Assembly (NCBI GenBank): GCA_039809865.1
Contig: JBDHVW010000027.1
Span: forward strand, 26,558 to 90,557
DNA from: QWHO01 sp039809865
Lineage (GTDB): Bacteria > Vulcanimicrobiota > Xenobia > Xenobiales > QWHO01
Length of the DNA stretch: 64,000 nt
Reading direction: 5' to 3'
The stretch's first letter is position 1. The number at the start of each line of letters is the position of its first letter. The notes under the pieces were generated by a model that had not been told where the DNA came from, did not search any database, and was given only the letters and a program-made list of their open reading frames with translations. A program made the position numbers and the translations under genes. This document shows positions 44,924 to 54,312 of this stretch, piece after piece.

Positions 44924-47692
44924 ATGAATAAGCGCATTCAGTCGGCTATCGCTGCGCTGGTCGTTACGGCCACGCTTACGCTGCCGGCGATGTCTGCGCC
45001 CTTGTTCCCGGACGTACCCGACAACCACTGGGCTAAGGACGCTGTTGCGGCCCTGGCAGCCAAGGGTCTTGTCGAGGGTTATCCGGACGGGACGTTCAAG
45101 GGAGACCGTGCGGCGACTCGTTGGGAAGTCGCCATGATTGTTGCGCGCCTGCTTGCCAAGATGGAGCAGGAGCACGCTACCTTCGCTACCAAAGCGGAAC
45201 TCGAAGAGCTGCGTAAGCTCGTCAACGCACTGCGCGAGGAGCTCGATGCCCTCGGCGTTCGCGTTACCAACCTGGAAGAGAACGTCAGCCGTCTCGACAA
45301 GCGCGTCAGCGAGCTCGAGCGGATCACGTTCTACGGCTACCTCGAGGCTCGCGGCACTGCCCAGAGCTTCGCGCGCCGCAGTGGCTTCCAGCAGAACGGC
45401 CTCACCGCTGGTGCGGCTGTGGTCAATCCGGCCACCGGCGTCGCCGGTGCCGTGTTCGGCCCAGTTGGAATCAACTACGGTGGAGCCGCCATTGCTGGCG
45501 TGCCCGCCAACGCTGTCGGCTCGGCCGCCGGCTCGCTGATCCGGTCGGAGACCGGTGGCGTGATGCCCGTCGTCGATCTGCGCAACGGTCGCCCGCTGAC
45601 CAACGGAACCGGCTTCACCATGCGTGGTGTGCTGGGCCTGCGGATCCGCGTGTCCGATGACATCGACGCTGGTGCCGAATTCTCGGCCTACACCAGCCAG
45701 GGTGACGCGCTCGTCGACGCCTACTACGGCGTGACGGCTCCGTTCCTGAACAACCAGTTCCAGGGTAACTTCGGAACGGGCGCCGCGGCGGCCACTGGCC
45801 TCGCCAACACCCCGTTCACTCGTATGAACCTCGACAACTTCTGGGTCCTGCACAATCCGTCGCAGACCAAGTTGATCCTCGGTGCGTTCGGCGAGACCAA
45901 CATGGATCGCACCATCTATGTTGGCACCTGGAACCCCAACGCGTATGGCAATGCCTACCTCGACAGCTACGGCTTCGATGTGCAGGGTCGCCTGAACGTG
46001 TCGGATACCGGCGTGCTGCGCTGGGAGGCCCTCGGAACCCGCCTCGGCGATGGCAACATCTCCGGCGTGGCCCCGGGCAACTACCAGAACTACCTCATCG
46101 GTGCGAACCTCGGCTTCGAGTTCGAGGGTGGTCACGTGAAGGTCAACTTCGCCCGCGCTGCTCAGGAGCAGAGCGCTGGTGGCCCGCTTAACGTCGGCGC
46201 CACGGGCTCCGCTGGTCTGGCCGCGGCTGGTCTTACTCCCACGGGTGCTGGCGTTACCGTCGGCGGGCAGATGCTGAACACCCCCGCGGGTGCTCTCACC
46301 TTCCCGGCTGTCGGCGCTCCGGTCGGCGCGGCCTTCTCGGGCGGCGCGACCTGGTCGCCCCTGCAGTGGGTCAACCCGGCTGGCTTCTTCGTGAACCAGA
46401 TCGGGCCGGGTGGCGTCAACACCGCTGGTGCGGGCTCCACCACCGACATCCGTCCGATTCCGGGCTGGAACTCCGGCGCTGATAACGCCGTGCTGCTTCC
46501 GACCACGGTGGCCGGTGCGTTCGGTCCCCAGGAGCAGAACATGTATGGCGCCTCGGCTGCCTACACGTGGGACGTGGGCGATGGCGATGCTGGCATCTAC
46601 GTTGCTGGCGAGTATAGCCACACGGACTACAGCCCGAGCAAGAACAGCACTTTTGAGCGTGGCGGAAACCTCGGCCACATCGAGATCGGTGCCAACCTGT
46701 TCGACGGCGATCTGGATATGTCGGTGGGTTACCTGACGGTCGACCCGACCTACGATCCGATGGTGCTGCAGTACCCGGCCGGTATCGGCGGCGCGTATCG
46801 CATTCCCGACCTGAACTACTTCAGCGGGCTGTATTCGCTCCACGACACCAAGCTCTACCCGCACAACCGCGAAGGCTTCCGCCTGAACGGCCAGTGGCGG
46901 TTCAACGAGCGCCGTGGTCTGGCCTGGGCCCACGCCCAGTTCCTGAACCAGAAGCGCACCAGCCTGTATGACGTTCTGGTCCCCGGTGGCAGCCTTGGCG
47001 CCGCCATCCCGACCAACGACGTCGTTGGCTTCGCTCCGGGCTGGATGGACCCCGTGTTCTTCGGCTTCGCGCATCCGAACGTCTATGGTGCTCAGTCGGC
47101 GAACTCGTTCGCTCCGGGCAGCCTGGCCCCGCTGGAGAACCAGCGTGGTCGCCAGACGGGTTGGGGCATCGGCGTCAGCTACAAGTTTGACGACCCGCGC
47201 ATCAAACTCGACCTGGGCTATGAGCAGAACGACTTCTTCCGCAATTCGGGTCTGGCCGCCGGTCTCGGTGGTTCCCAGAACCGCGTTGACATCGAAGTGC
47301 AGCAGATTCACGGTCAGATTGGCTGGGAAGCCAGTGACCAGTGGAGCCTGCGCGCCGGTGCGGATTGGTCCCACTTCGGTGGCCACTATGACCCCGCCGG
47401 TGTCTACAACCACTTCGCTTTCAACACCGGAAGCACCACGTTCAACAACCTGGATACGGATCAGCTGTCGCCCTTCATCGGCACCACGTTCGATGTGTCG
47501 GCGAACACCAGCTGGGATCTGGACCTGCGCTTCTTTGACACGACCGATGGCACGGGTGTGAACCCGCTCGTCGTCGGTGGCGCTGTCGCCCCGGGCGCGG
47601 CTCCGGCCGGAACCACCAATGTGGGTAGCACCAGCCACCCGTTCCGTTGGACCGGCTACCAGGTCACCACCGCCTTCAAGGTCCGCTTCTAA
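44924..47692 (+). CDS. SLH-domain outer membrane porin 1
   Basis: The 922-residue protein has a signal peptide (about 25 residues, ending MSAPLF), one SLH domain (FPDVPDNHWAKDAVAALAA, GYPDGTFKGDRAATRWE), a coiled coil rich in Leu/Glu (LEELRKLVNALREELDALGV, RLDKRVSELER), then a long beta-strand-rich region that ends in Phe (FKVRF), as outer-membrane barrels do. It resembles the SlpA/SomA-type porins of Deinococcus, Thermus and cyanobacteria, which bind the cell wall through SLH and form a barrel in the outer membrane. ATG at 44924 follows AAGGAGG. A close paralogue lies downstream. Codons are less GC-extreme, consistent with high expression. Confidence 0.93.
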   Translation: MNKRIQSAIAALVVTATLTLPAMSAPLFPDVPDNHWAKDAVAALAAKGLVEGYPDGTFKGDRAATRWEVAMIVARLLAKMEQEHATFATKAELEELRKLVNALREELDALGVRVTNLEENVSRLDKRVSELERITFYGYLEARGTAQSFARRSGFQQNGLTAGAAVVNPATGVAGAVFGPVGINYGGAAIAGVPANAVGSAAGSLIRSETGGVMPVVDLRNGRPLTNGTGFTMRGVLGLRIRVSDDIDAGAEFSAYTSQGDALVDAYYGVTAPFLNNQFQGNFGTGAAAATGLANTPFTRMNLDNFWVLHNPSQTKLILGAFGETNMDRTIYVGTWNPNAYGNAYLDSYGFDVQGRLNVSDTGVLRWEALGTRLGDGNISGVAPGNYQNYLIGANLGFEFEGGHVKVNFARAAQEQSAGGPLNVGATGSAGLAAAGLTPTGAGVTVGGQMLNTPAGALTFPAVGAPVGAAFSGGATWSPLQWVNPAGFFVNQIGPGGVNTAGAGSTTDIRPIPGWNSGADNAVLLPTTVAGAFGPQEQNMYGASAAYTWDVGDGDAGIYVAGEYSHTDYSPSKNSTFERGGNLGHIEIGANLFDGDLDMSVGYLTVDPTYDPMVLQYPAGIGGAYRIPDLNYFSGLYSLHDTKLYPHNREGFRLNGQWRFNERRGLAWAHAQFLNQKRTSLYDVLVPGGSLGAAIPTNDVVGFAPGWMDPVFFGFAHPNVYGAQSANSFAPGSLAPLENQRGRQTGWGIGVSYKFDDPRIKLDLGYEQNDFFRNSGLAAGLGGSQNRVDIEVQQIHGQIGWEASDQWSLRAGADWSHFGGHYDPAGVYNHFAFNTGSTTFNNLDTDQLSPFIGTTFDVSANTSWDLDLRFFDTTDGTGVNPLVVGGAVAPGAAPAGTTNVGSTSHPFRWTGYQVTTAFKVRF

Positions 47693-47715
47693 TCGAAGTC
47701 GCCTGACAGGCTGAA

Positions 47716-47747
47716 AGAGGCCCTCCGAAAGGAGGGCCTCTTTTTTT
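47716..47747 (+). terminator. Terminator of SLH porin 1
   Basis: AGAGGCCCTCC-GAAA-GGAGGGCCTCT, an 11-bp perfect stem with tetraloop, followed by TTTTTT. Confidence 0.95.
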
Positions 47748-48103
47748 GTGTCCAGTGTGTGTACGTCATATTTGGCGCCGAAATTTGGTTCGAATATCGG
47801 GAAGGAAGTACTCTCGGGAACGAGGAAGGATAGGGGGCCTCGGTTTGAGGGAAAATCAAGCTCGCAATGTTGGAACCCAGGACTGCACTGAGACCGGATG
47901 TGTGGATTCGCCTGGTTTTTGGCGTGTAAGAGGGTGGGAGTTTCTTCAAATCCCGGGGGAGGACCAGCTGGCTCGAAAGTGAGTCGTGGTAAAGGGCAAC
48001 CGTCTGGCGAGGAAACTTCAGACACTCGAGAGATCGCCGCTCCGCTCCACCGCCCACGCACGCTCCCGTTGGTTCAACCTTATAAGTGGAGGGCCAACGT
48101 CCC
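47748..48103 (+). other. Non-coding leader/promoter region of SLH porin 2
   Basis: About 355 bases without a credible gene. GAGGAAACTTC (48009-48019) occurs 85 bases before the ATG, as in porin 1 (84 bases). TATAAG at 48081 is a possible -10 but has no clear -35. TTGTGT-N17-TATTTG near 47746-47774 is another weak candidate promoter. Confidence 0.45.
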
Positions 48104-50788
48104 ATGAGACGTCAGCTATGTGGGCTGTTAGCGGTATTGTCGCTGACGGCGCCGGCACTGTCTGCGCCTTTGTTCCCGGACGTGCCCGATAATCACTGGG
48201 CCAAGGACGCCGTGGCAGCACTGGCAGCCAAAGGCCTGGTGGAAGGGTATCCCGACGGAACATTCAAAGGCGATCGTGCGGCTTCTCGTTGGGAAGTCGC
48301 GATGATCGTGGCGCGCCTCTTGGCCAAGATGGAGCAAGAGCACGCCACATTTGCCACCAAAGCGGAACTCGATGAGCTTCGTAAACTGGTGGACGCGTTG
48401 AGAGAAGAACTCCAGGCTCTCGGCGTGCGGGTCCAGAATCTCGAAGAGAACGTGGCGCGCCTCGACAAGCGCGTTACGGAGCTCGAGCGCATCACTTTCT
48501 ATGGTGAAGTCAACACCCGCGTGGTAGCGCAGTCGTTTCAGAATCGTGGTTCGTCCGGACAGTTCAGCGCTGTCCCCGGCACTACGGTTCCGACCCTGAA
48601 CTATCAGACGGCGGCAGGCTCGGCAACCGGTGCGGGTGGCGTCATCCCGCCGGGTAACGTGGCTGCCGGGTTGCCGTTCAACCCGTTCATCTTCGGCGTT
48701 CTGACCGCGACCGATTGGCGCGGTGGTCGTCCGTTCGTCAGTGGAACCGGTTTTTCCACGGTGGCGACGCTCGGCGTGCGCGTGAAGGTCAGCGATGACA
48801 TCGATGCCAACGTGGAGTTTGCGGCCTACTCGCAGGGCGGTGACCCGGCGGTGGACTCGTACTACGGCGTAACCGCCCCGTACTTGAACAACGCCTTCAA
48901 CGCCAACACCCTCTCGTCCAACGGGACGGTGGGCCTGCAGGCGGCCAATCAGACTCCGTTCACCCGGATGAACCTGGACAATATCTGGTTGCGCCACAAT
49001 CCCAGCAAAACCGAGCTCCGGCTCGGCGCACTGAAGGATACGCGCTTCGATTCGATCTCCTATGTCCAGCAGCTCAACCCGAACTACTATGGACCGAAGT
49101 ATCTCAACGGGTACGGCGCCGACGTTCGGGGCGATCTGCCGCTGAACGAGGACGAGTCGCTCATCTTCAAGTGGGAAGTCATGGGCACGCGCATCGCTGA
49201 TGGCAACACGGGTATCAATCCGCTGTTTGCCCCCATCGTGCAGCCGGGCACCGTCGGCCAGGGGTACTTTACCCACGGCGAGGGCGGCAACGTGGCTATC
49301 GCTTTCGATGAAGAGCGTGGTATCGGTAAGATCAACTTCCTGCACGTCGCCAACGAAGCTTCGGGTGGCGCGGCTCTGCAGGTCGGCCTGATCCAGGTGC
49401 CCAACTTCACCCTCAACTGGGTGAATCCGAGCGCCTTCTTCGTGGGCACCCAGGGTGGCGTGAGCGCCGTCAACGCCGGTATCGGCAGCGTGACGGACAC
49501 TCGTCCCATCCCGGGTATCAACCTGCCGGGTCTGCGCCCGGATGGCTCCATCGCCGCTTTCGGGCTGCTGGGTCTTCCGATCGCCGGTATTCCGAACGTA
49601 GGCGGTCTCGGTCCGCAGGATCAGACCACTTATGGTGCGACCTTCAACTACACCTTCGACAACGAGTACGTGCCGTGGATTCGCGCCGAGTATTCGCACA
49701 GCGACTACCGTCCGCAGAAGAACTCGGGTTATTCGACGTCTGGAAACGCGTTCCGTTTTGGCGTGGGCGCCTCGTTCTTCGACGAGTCGCTGGACGTAGA
49801 GGCGAACTACCTCTCGACCGACGCCACCTACGACCCGTTCATCATCCAGATTCCGCAGGTGGATGGGATCTCCACCCCCCTGTGGCGTTCGCCCGACTTC
49901 AACTACCTCAACAGCCTGTATTCGTTGCATGACACCCAGGTCTACCCGCACAACCGCGAAGGCATCCGTGCGGCGGTCACCTGGCGCTTTGGCCCGACGG
50001 GCCGCATCGGGGTCGACTACGGCAACCTGCACCAGAAGGCGACTTCGCTGCAGGACATCCGTTTCTCGGCCAACTCGCTGGCTCCCGGCACGCCCAATAC
50101 CGCGGTGTTGGGATACTCTCCGGGTTTCATCGAGCCCGTGTTCGGTGGATACAGCCCTCTGACGTTCGCAGCCGCCGGTGCCAACCTGCTGGCCGTGCCG
50201 CTCGAGGACAATCGTGGCCGCATGGAGCACTTTGGTGTGGTCGGCGGTTACAAGTATCTCTTCGACGAAGAGAACTCCAACCGCGGTGTCCTGTTCTCGG
50301 GTGGATTCCGGAACTACAACTGGTTCCGCGTTTCCAACATGTCGACCATCCTGGGTGGCGCCGCCGGTCTTGCGGCTGAGAACCAGAACTTCGTAGACTT
50401 GACCAATCGCGGCTTCCGCCTCGCGGTCGACTACGACGTGACGGACAACTTCACCGCCGGCCTCGGATTCACCAACGTCGACATCTTCGGCCACCTGGAT
50501 CCGCTGGGCGTGTACAACGGCTTCGCCGCTGCGTCCGGCAACCCGCGTTATACCATCATCGACATCACCCAGCGTTATCCGGACCTCCGGCTGAACTGGA
50601 ACGTCGCTGAGAATATGACCTGGGGCCTCGATGCCCGCTACGTCTGGATGGAGGACAACGTCGACCCGCGCGTGTTCGCGAGCCCGACCAACCCCAACTT
50701 TAACGTAGCCTTCGGTCCGCAGGTGGGTACCCACCCGTACAACTGGAACGGCTTCCAGATCAGCTCGTCCTTCAGCTTCAAATTCTGA
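48104..50788 (+). CDS. SLH-domain outer membrane porin 2
   Basis: The 894-residue paralogue of porin 1 has a signal peptide (MRRQLCGLLAVLSLTAPALSA), the SLH domain (PLFPDVPDNHWAKDAVAALA), a nearly identical coiled coil ending in ERITFYGE, and a beta-barrel region ending SSFSFKF. The first ~130 residues are almost identical to porin 1, whereas the barrels differ, which suggests separate pore specificities. The ATG at 48104 is preferred for the signal peptide; GTG at 48086 overlaps the likely GGAGG site. A terminator follows. Confidence 0.93.
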   Translation: MRRQLCGLLAVLSLTAPALSAPLFPDVPDNHWAKDAVAALAAKGLVEGYPDGTFKGDRAASRWEVAMIVARLLAKMEQEHATFATKAELDELRKLVDALREELQALGVRVQNLEENVARLDKRVTELERITFYGEVNTRVVAQSFQNRGSSGQFSAVPGTTVPTLNYQTAAGSATGAGGVIPPGNVAAGLPFNPFIFGVLTATDWRGGRPFVSGTGFSTVATLGVRVKVSDDIDANVEFAAYSQGGDPAVDSYYGVTAPYLNNAFNANTLSSNGTVGLQAANQTPFTRMNLDNIWLRHNPSKTELRLGALKDTRFDSISYVQQLNPNYYGPKYLNGYGADVRGDLPLNEDESLIFKWEVMGTRIADGNTGINPLFAPIVQPGTVGQGYFTHGEGGNVAIAFDEERGIGKINFLHVANEASGGAALQVGLIQVPNFTLNWVNPSAFFVGTQGGVSAVNAGIGSVTDTRPIPGINLPGLRPDGSIAAFGLLGLPIAGIPNVGGLGPQDQTTYGATFNYTFDNEYVPWIRAEYSHSDYRPQKNSGYSTSGNAFRFGVGASFFDESLDVEANYLSTDATYDPFIIQIPQVDGISTPLWRSPDFNYLNSLYSLHDTQVYPHNREGIRAAVTWRFGPTGRIGVDYGNLHQKATSLQDIRFSANSLAPGTPNTAVLGYSPGFIEPVFGGYSPLTFAAAGANLLAVPLEDNRGRMEHFGVVGGYKYLFDEENSNRGVLFSGGFRNYNWFRVSNMSTILGGAAGLAAENQNFVDLTNRGFRLAVDYDVTDNFTAGLGFTNVDIFGHLDPLGVYNGFAAASGNPRYTIIDITQRYPDLRLNWNVAENMTWGLDARYVWMEDNVDPRVFASPTNPNFNVAFGPQVGTHPYNWNGFQISSSFSFKF

Positions 50789-50803
50789 GGGAGAGATGGA
50801 GAA

Positions 50804-50836
50804 AGGGCCCTCGCCGCGAGGCGAGGGCCTTTTTTC
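50804..50836 (+). terminator. Terminator of SLH porin 2
   Basis: GGCCCTCGCC-GCGA-GGCGAGGGCC (10 bp) followed by TTTTTTC. Confidence 0.94.
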
Positions 50837-50850
50837 TTGCTGGGGGAAAG

Positions 50851-50882
50851 CAAAAAGGGCCGTCGCGCGAGCGACGGCCCTT
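50851..50882 (-). terminator. Terminator of the minus-strand gene 50901-51656
   Basis: On the minus strand GGGCCGTCGC-TCGC-GCGACGGCCC (10 bp) is followed by TTTTTG. It is back-to-back with the porin 2 terminator. Confidence 0.92.
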
Positions 50883-50900
50883 CTTTCCGCTACGACGAGC

Positions 50901-51656
50901 CTAGCGGATGATGAACTGCTCTTCGGGCCCGGAGAACCCGCCGCCACTGCCCCCGCTAGCCTCGAGGAGGACTACGTTGACGCGGATGCGGGTCGACACG
51001 GTGGTGCCCGGAGCCGTAATCTCGGTGCTGGTCTCGACCTTGGAAGCCACCAGGCGACCCTGACGGTAGCCAAAGTTGGTTGTGCCGGTGGCGTTGATCT
51101 TCTGCTCGACGCCTTCCTGGAGCTGGATGGTGGTGGACGGGCAGGACACCTTGATGACAGCGGTGTCGTAGCCGCTCACGTGCTCGAAGCCGCCCAGCGT
51201 ATAAGTGTAATGCAGGGTAACGTCTTTCTTGCCGGCGGGATTCCCGTCGTTGTCGTAGAGGGGGATCTCCATCTTACTCTCGCCGGTCCAGTTGTCGTTG
51301 ACCTTCAGCTGGTTCTCGGGAAAAGCCGGTTGCGAGAATGGGAACTCGACGCTGGTGCGCACGATGTCACCGTTCTTCTTCATGACGATCTGGATGGTCT
51401 GACCCACCGACGGCAGCGGAGCCGTCTGGTTGTCCTTAGAGATGGTGCCCTCTTGAATGGTGACGTCCACCGTCATCAGGCCGTCGGGGGAAACCCCTTT
51501 CACGGTCTGGATCATGGTCATCTCGAGAACCGACTTGCCAGACTCGGGAGGTTTGCCATCTTCCTTGATGGTCTGCTCGGAGATGACTTCCGTCTTATAA
51601 CGGAGAGTCTCTCCTTCCAACATTTTGTACTCTAGTGTAATGGTCTCACCGACCAT
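50901..51656 (-). CDS. Hypothetical beta-rich protein
   Basis: About 251 residues, starting at ATG 51656 with GGGAGG six bases upstream; the frame extends further but without a start site. The sequence alternates as in extended beta structures (ITLEYKMLEGETLRYKTEV, VDVTIQEGTISKDN, KKDVTLHYTYTLGGFEHVSG). It resembles DUF6263-like proteins, which begin with a similar L.Y...G...Y motif, but that is a weak recollection. No signal peptide or cysteine pair. It is transcribed alone, away from the sigma-factor gene. Confidence 0.75.
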   Translation of the reverse strand: MVGETITLEYKMLEGETLRYKTEVISEQTIKEDGKPPESGKSVLEMTMIQTVKGVSPDGLMTVDVTIQEGTISKDNQTAPLPSVGQTIQIVMKKNGDIVRTSVEFPFSQPAFPENQLKVNDNWTGESKMEIPLYDNDGNPAGKKDVTLHYTYTLGGFEHVSGYDTAVIKVSCPSTTIQLQEGVEQKINATGTTNFGYRQGRLVASKVETSTEITAPGTTVSTRIRVNVVLLEASGGSGGGFSGPEEQFIIR

Positions 51657-51797
51657 GTCGTACCTCCCTTTTGGCAGCCGGAATGGCGTAGTAACGCAAA
51701 GTCGTCTCTCTGTTCTCGTCCTCGCACCTTTCTCCTTTGCCGCGAGAAGCCCCATGGCAAGAGGATTCGGCCAGCTACGGGAGTAAAATGGGCTGCC

Positions 51798-52394
51798 TTG
51801 AGCGACTCAGAAGTTCAGTTAGTCGAACGGTGCCTCGCCGGCGAGCAGTCGGCCTGGGAAGAGCTCTATCGCACCTATCAGGGGCGGGTCCGTCAGATCA
51901 TTGGCTGGAAACGCTGGGGATTCTCCACCATCGAGGTGGAGGATGGAGTGCAAGAGGTCTTCCTGGAGCTGGTGCGCGCCCTTCCGCGTTTCCGTGGAGA
52001 GGCCACGCTTTCGACCTACGTGACACGCCTGGCTCGCAACCGCTGCATCTCCCACCTGCGCAAGAAGACGGCCCTGAAGCGCGGTAAGGAGGAGCTGGGC
52101 TACGCTCTCGAGGAGCGGCACGCCGACGAGGAGACTCCGGTCGCGCTCGCGATCGAGGAGGGGCTCGGCCCGGAGGACACCCTGGTGGCCAAGGAGTCGG
52201 CCGGTCACGTGGGCCGGGCGCTGGCCGCGCTCGGGATGGAGTGCCGCGAGATCCTTCGCTTGCGCTACTACCGGCAGCTCTCCTATACCGAGATTTGCTC
52301 GTCGCTCGACCTGCCGCTGGGGACGGTCTGCTCGCGCTTGAAGCGCTGTTTGGGGAAATTGAAGAATCTTCTGGAAGAGAAGGAGCGGGTATAG
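51798..52394 (+). CDS. ECF-type RNA polymerase sigma factor
   Basis: The 198-residue product has sigma region 2 (WEELYRTYQGRVRQII, VEDGVQEVFLELVRALPRFRGEATLSTYVTRLARN) and region 4 (LRLRYYRQLSYTEICSSLDLPLGTVCSRLKRC), with a linker between. This is the two-domain ECF plan. Start TTG at 51798. The gene 118 bases downstream encodes a membrane protein with cysteine/histidine zinc motifs, a probable anti-sigma factor. Targets are unknown; the GGAAACTT element before the porins looks like an ECF -35 and would be worth testing. Confidence 0.93.
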   Translation: MSDSEVQLVERCLAGEQSAWEELYRTYQGRVRQIIGWKRWGFSTIEVEDGVQEVFLELVRALPRFRGEATLSTYVTRLARNRCISHLRKKTALKRGKEELGYALEERHADEETPVALAIEEGLGPEDTLVAKESAGHVGRALAALGMECREILRLRYYRQLSYTEICSSLDLPLGTVCSRLKRCLGKLKNLLEEKERV

Positions 52395-52512
52395 CAAATG
52401 AGCCATCTCCCATTCCGGGGGGGCGCGCCCGTCAGACAAATTTTCGCCGTCAGGGAATTATTGCCGAGTGTTGACGACAGGGTAAGCAAGAAAAGTTTAT
52501 CAGGTGAGCGCC

Positions 52513-54312
52513 GTGAATTGTGATCGTCCCGACATATCCGAGAAACTCGTTCCCTATGTCGAGGGAGCGCTGGGTGAACCGGACAAAACCGAAGTAGCGG
52601 GCCATTTGCGCCGTTGCGAGGCCTGTCAGGAGGAAGCCAAGCTCGTGAAGGAGTCCATCCTCACGCTCAAGGCTGCCGTCCGCACCGGTATCTGGAAGGA
52701 GCCCCGCGAGCACGTCAGCCCCGAGCAGCTGTCGCTCTATTACGAGGACGAGCGCGCCCGCGAGGCCGGGTTCCTGGCCAGCTCGGGCTTGACCGAGTTT
52801 CAGGCGAAGGATATCCGCATCCACCTGGCCGAGTGCGGCGAGTGCCGCGAAGAGCTGGCCTTCTTGCGCGAGCTCGAGGCCGAGCCCCTGGCCGAGCTCG
52901 GAAGCGGCAGCCAGCCTCTGCCGCGCGCCCTGCGGTTGGAGATTGAACGTCTTTATCCGACGAAGGCGGCGACCCAGCGCACGCCTGGCGAGCGCACGGT
53001 GAGCCTCGCCGATCGCCTCATGGCGCTGATCAATCCCAAGAGTCTCGTGATGGCATCGCTTTGCGTGGTGGCGCTGACGTTCGGCTACACCCTGACGCAG
53101 AACGGTGAGCAGGGTCCGACCGCCATGGCTCCCACGCCCAGCTCGACCGAGGTCGCCATGCTCGACAAGACCGAGACCGAGCGTCATCCGGCTCCGACAG
53201 CCGCCAAGCCTGGCAAGAAGGAAGATGCCCTGAACAAAGTGGGCGACCAGCTCGGCAAGACCCAGAAGCTCCAGGATGAGAAAAATGAGAAGCGCACCGA
53301 CGCTCCCGTGGCCGCCCGGCCCGATAAGGCGGCCGAGGTGAAGCCTCAGGCCCAGAGCGAGACGCCCGCGCGGCGCGAAGCGACCGAGCCGGTCCGGACC
53401 GCCTCGACCCAGAGCGCGCCCCGACCCGAGACGGCCGGCGGCGAGCGCCCGAGCAGTCCGCCCAGGCCAGCGGCCCAGCCCCGGCCCGTCGCGGCCCGAC
53501 CGGTTCCCAAGCCGGCCCAGCCGCAGCGTACGGTCGTTAGCTCGGTCAAGCCCAAGAGCGAGAAGACGCCCACCACCGTGGCCCAGGCTACCGATACGTC
53601 CGAGGCCGGAAAGGATCAGGGGCTCCTGGCCTCTTCGGTGGACGAGGAAGCCACCCGCGAGCGCGATGACGACAAGCAGCAGGCAGCCCAGACCCAGGTT
53701 GCCAATGCCAACGACCCGGCCCCTCCGATCGAGCCGGTAGCTACCGTGGCTGCGGGCCCGAACAGTCAGGTGACGAACGCCGGCTATTCCGGGGGGATCC
53801 CTGCCACGGAGGTTGCGACGCAGCCGAATCCGGCGCCGGCTCCCGTGTCAGCCGCCGGTGCGGCGCCCCAGAACCGCATCGCGGTTCCCGCCGCGGCACC
53901 GACGACCGCCATGCGCTCCAACGATCTCAAGGGTCGCACCAATGTCAAGCCGCCGGCTCCGGCCCAGGTGCCCGTGCGCTCGTTACCGGGTGCGTCCGAT
54001 ACCACGGCGCAGGCTCAGACGCCGGCCAGCAAGATTGCCACGCAGAACGTCAGCCGGGCAGCCGACGGCATCCGGCCGAGCGACGCCGTGGCCATGAACC
54101 GCCAGGCCGATCTCGGTCCGCGCGCCAAAGCGGTCGCCAAGCAGTTCTCGGTCAATGCCTCGGTGCTGATCGAGGAACATCAGGATGGCTCGGTGACCGT
54201 GACCGTGCGCCCCGACAAGCCCCTCACTTCGGAGGACAAGGACAAGCTTCGCCGGGCGTTGCGCAGCCAGCTCAACCTGGGCGACAGCGATACCATCAGC
54301 ATTCGTCAGTGA
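52513..54312 (+). CDS. Putative zinc-finger anti-sigma factor with long Ala/Pro-rich domain
   Basis: The 599-residue protein has an N-terminal ZAS-like motif (Cys3, then HLRRCEACQEE, i.e. HxxxCxxC) and a second HLAECGECREE, both cytosolic. A transmembrane helix near residue 178 (SLVMASLCVVALTFGYTL) is followed by about 320 residues rich in Ala, Pro, Thr, Gln and Lys, and a small folded end (NASVLIEEHQDGSVTVTV and DKDKLRRALRSQL). ZAS proteins bind ECF sigma factors and release them on signal. GTG at 52513 has AGGTGA five bases upstream. It follows the ECF gene and overlaps the ABC gene by four bases. Confidence 0.85.
   Translation: MNCDRPDISEKLVPYVEGALGEPDKTEVAGHLRRCEACQEEAKLVKESILTLKAAVRTGIWKEPREHVSPEQLSLYYEDERAREAGFLASSGLTEFQAKDIRIHLAECGECREELAFLRELEAEPLAELGSGSQPLPRALRLEIERLYPTKAATQRTPGERTVSLADRLMALINPKSLVMASLCVVALTFGYTLTQNGEQGPTAMAPTPSSTEVAMLDKTETERHPAPTAAKPGKKEDALNKVGDQLGKTQKLQDEKNEKRTDAPVAARPDKAAEVKPQAQSETPARREATEPVRTASTQSAPRPETAGGERPSSPPRPAAQPRPVAARPVPKPAQPQRTVVSSVKPKSEKTPTTVAQATDTSEAGKDQGLLASSVDEEATRERDDDKQQAAQTQVANANDPAPPIEPVATVAAGPNSQVTNAGYSGGIPATEVATQPNPAPAPVSAAGAAPQNRIAVPAAAPTTAMRSNDLKGRTNVKPPAPAQVPVRSLPGASDTTAQAQTPASKIATQNVSRAADGIRPSDAVAMNRQADLGPRAKAVAKQFSVNASVLIEEHQDGSVTVTVRPDKPLTSEDKDKLRRALRSQLNLGDSDTISIRQ

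Noticed and set aside
44849..48061. 1070-residue open frame on the minus strand
   Set aside because: Antisense to SLH porin 1, whose product is unmistakable; composition (Val/Gly/Arg/His-rich) is that of a shadow frame.
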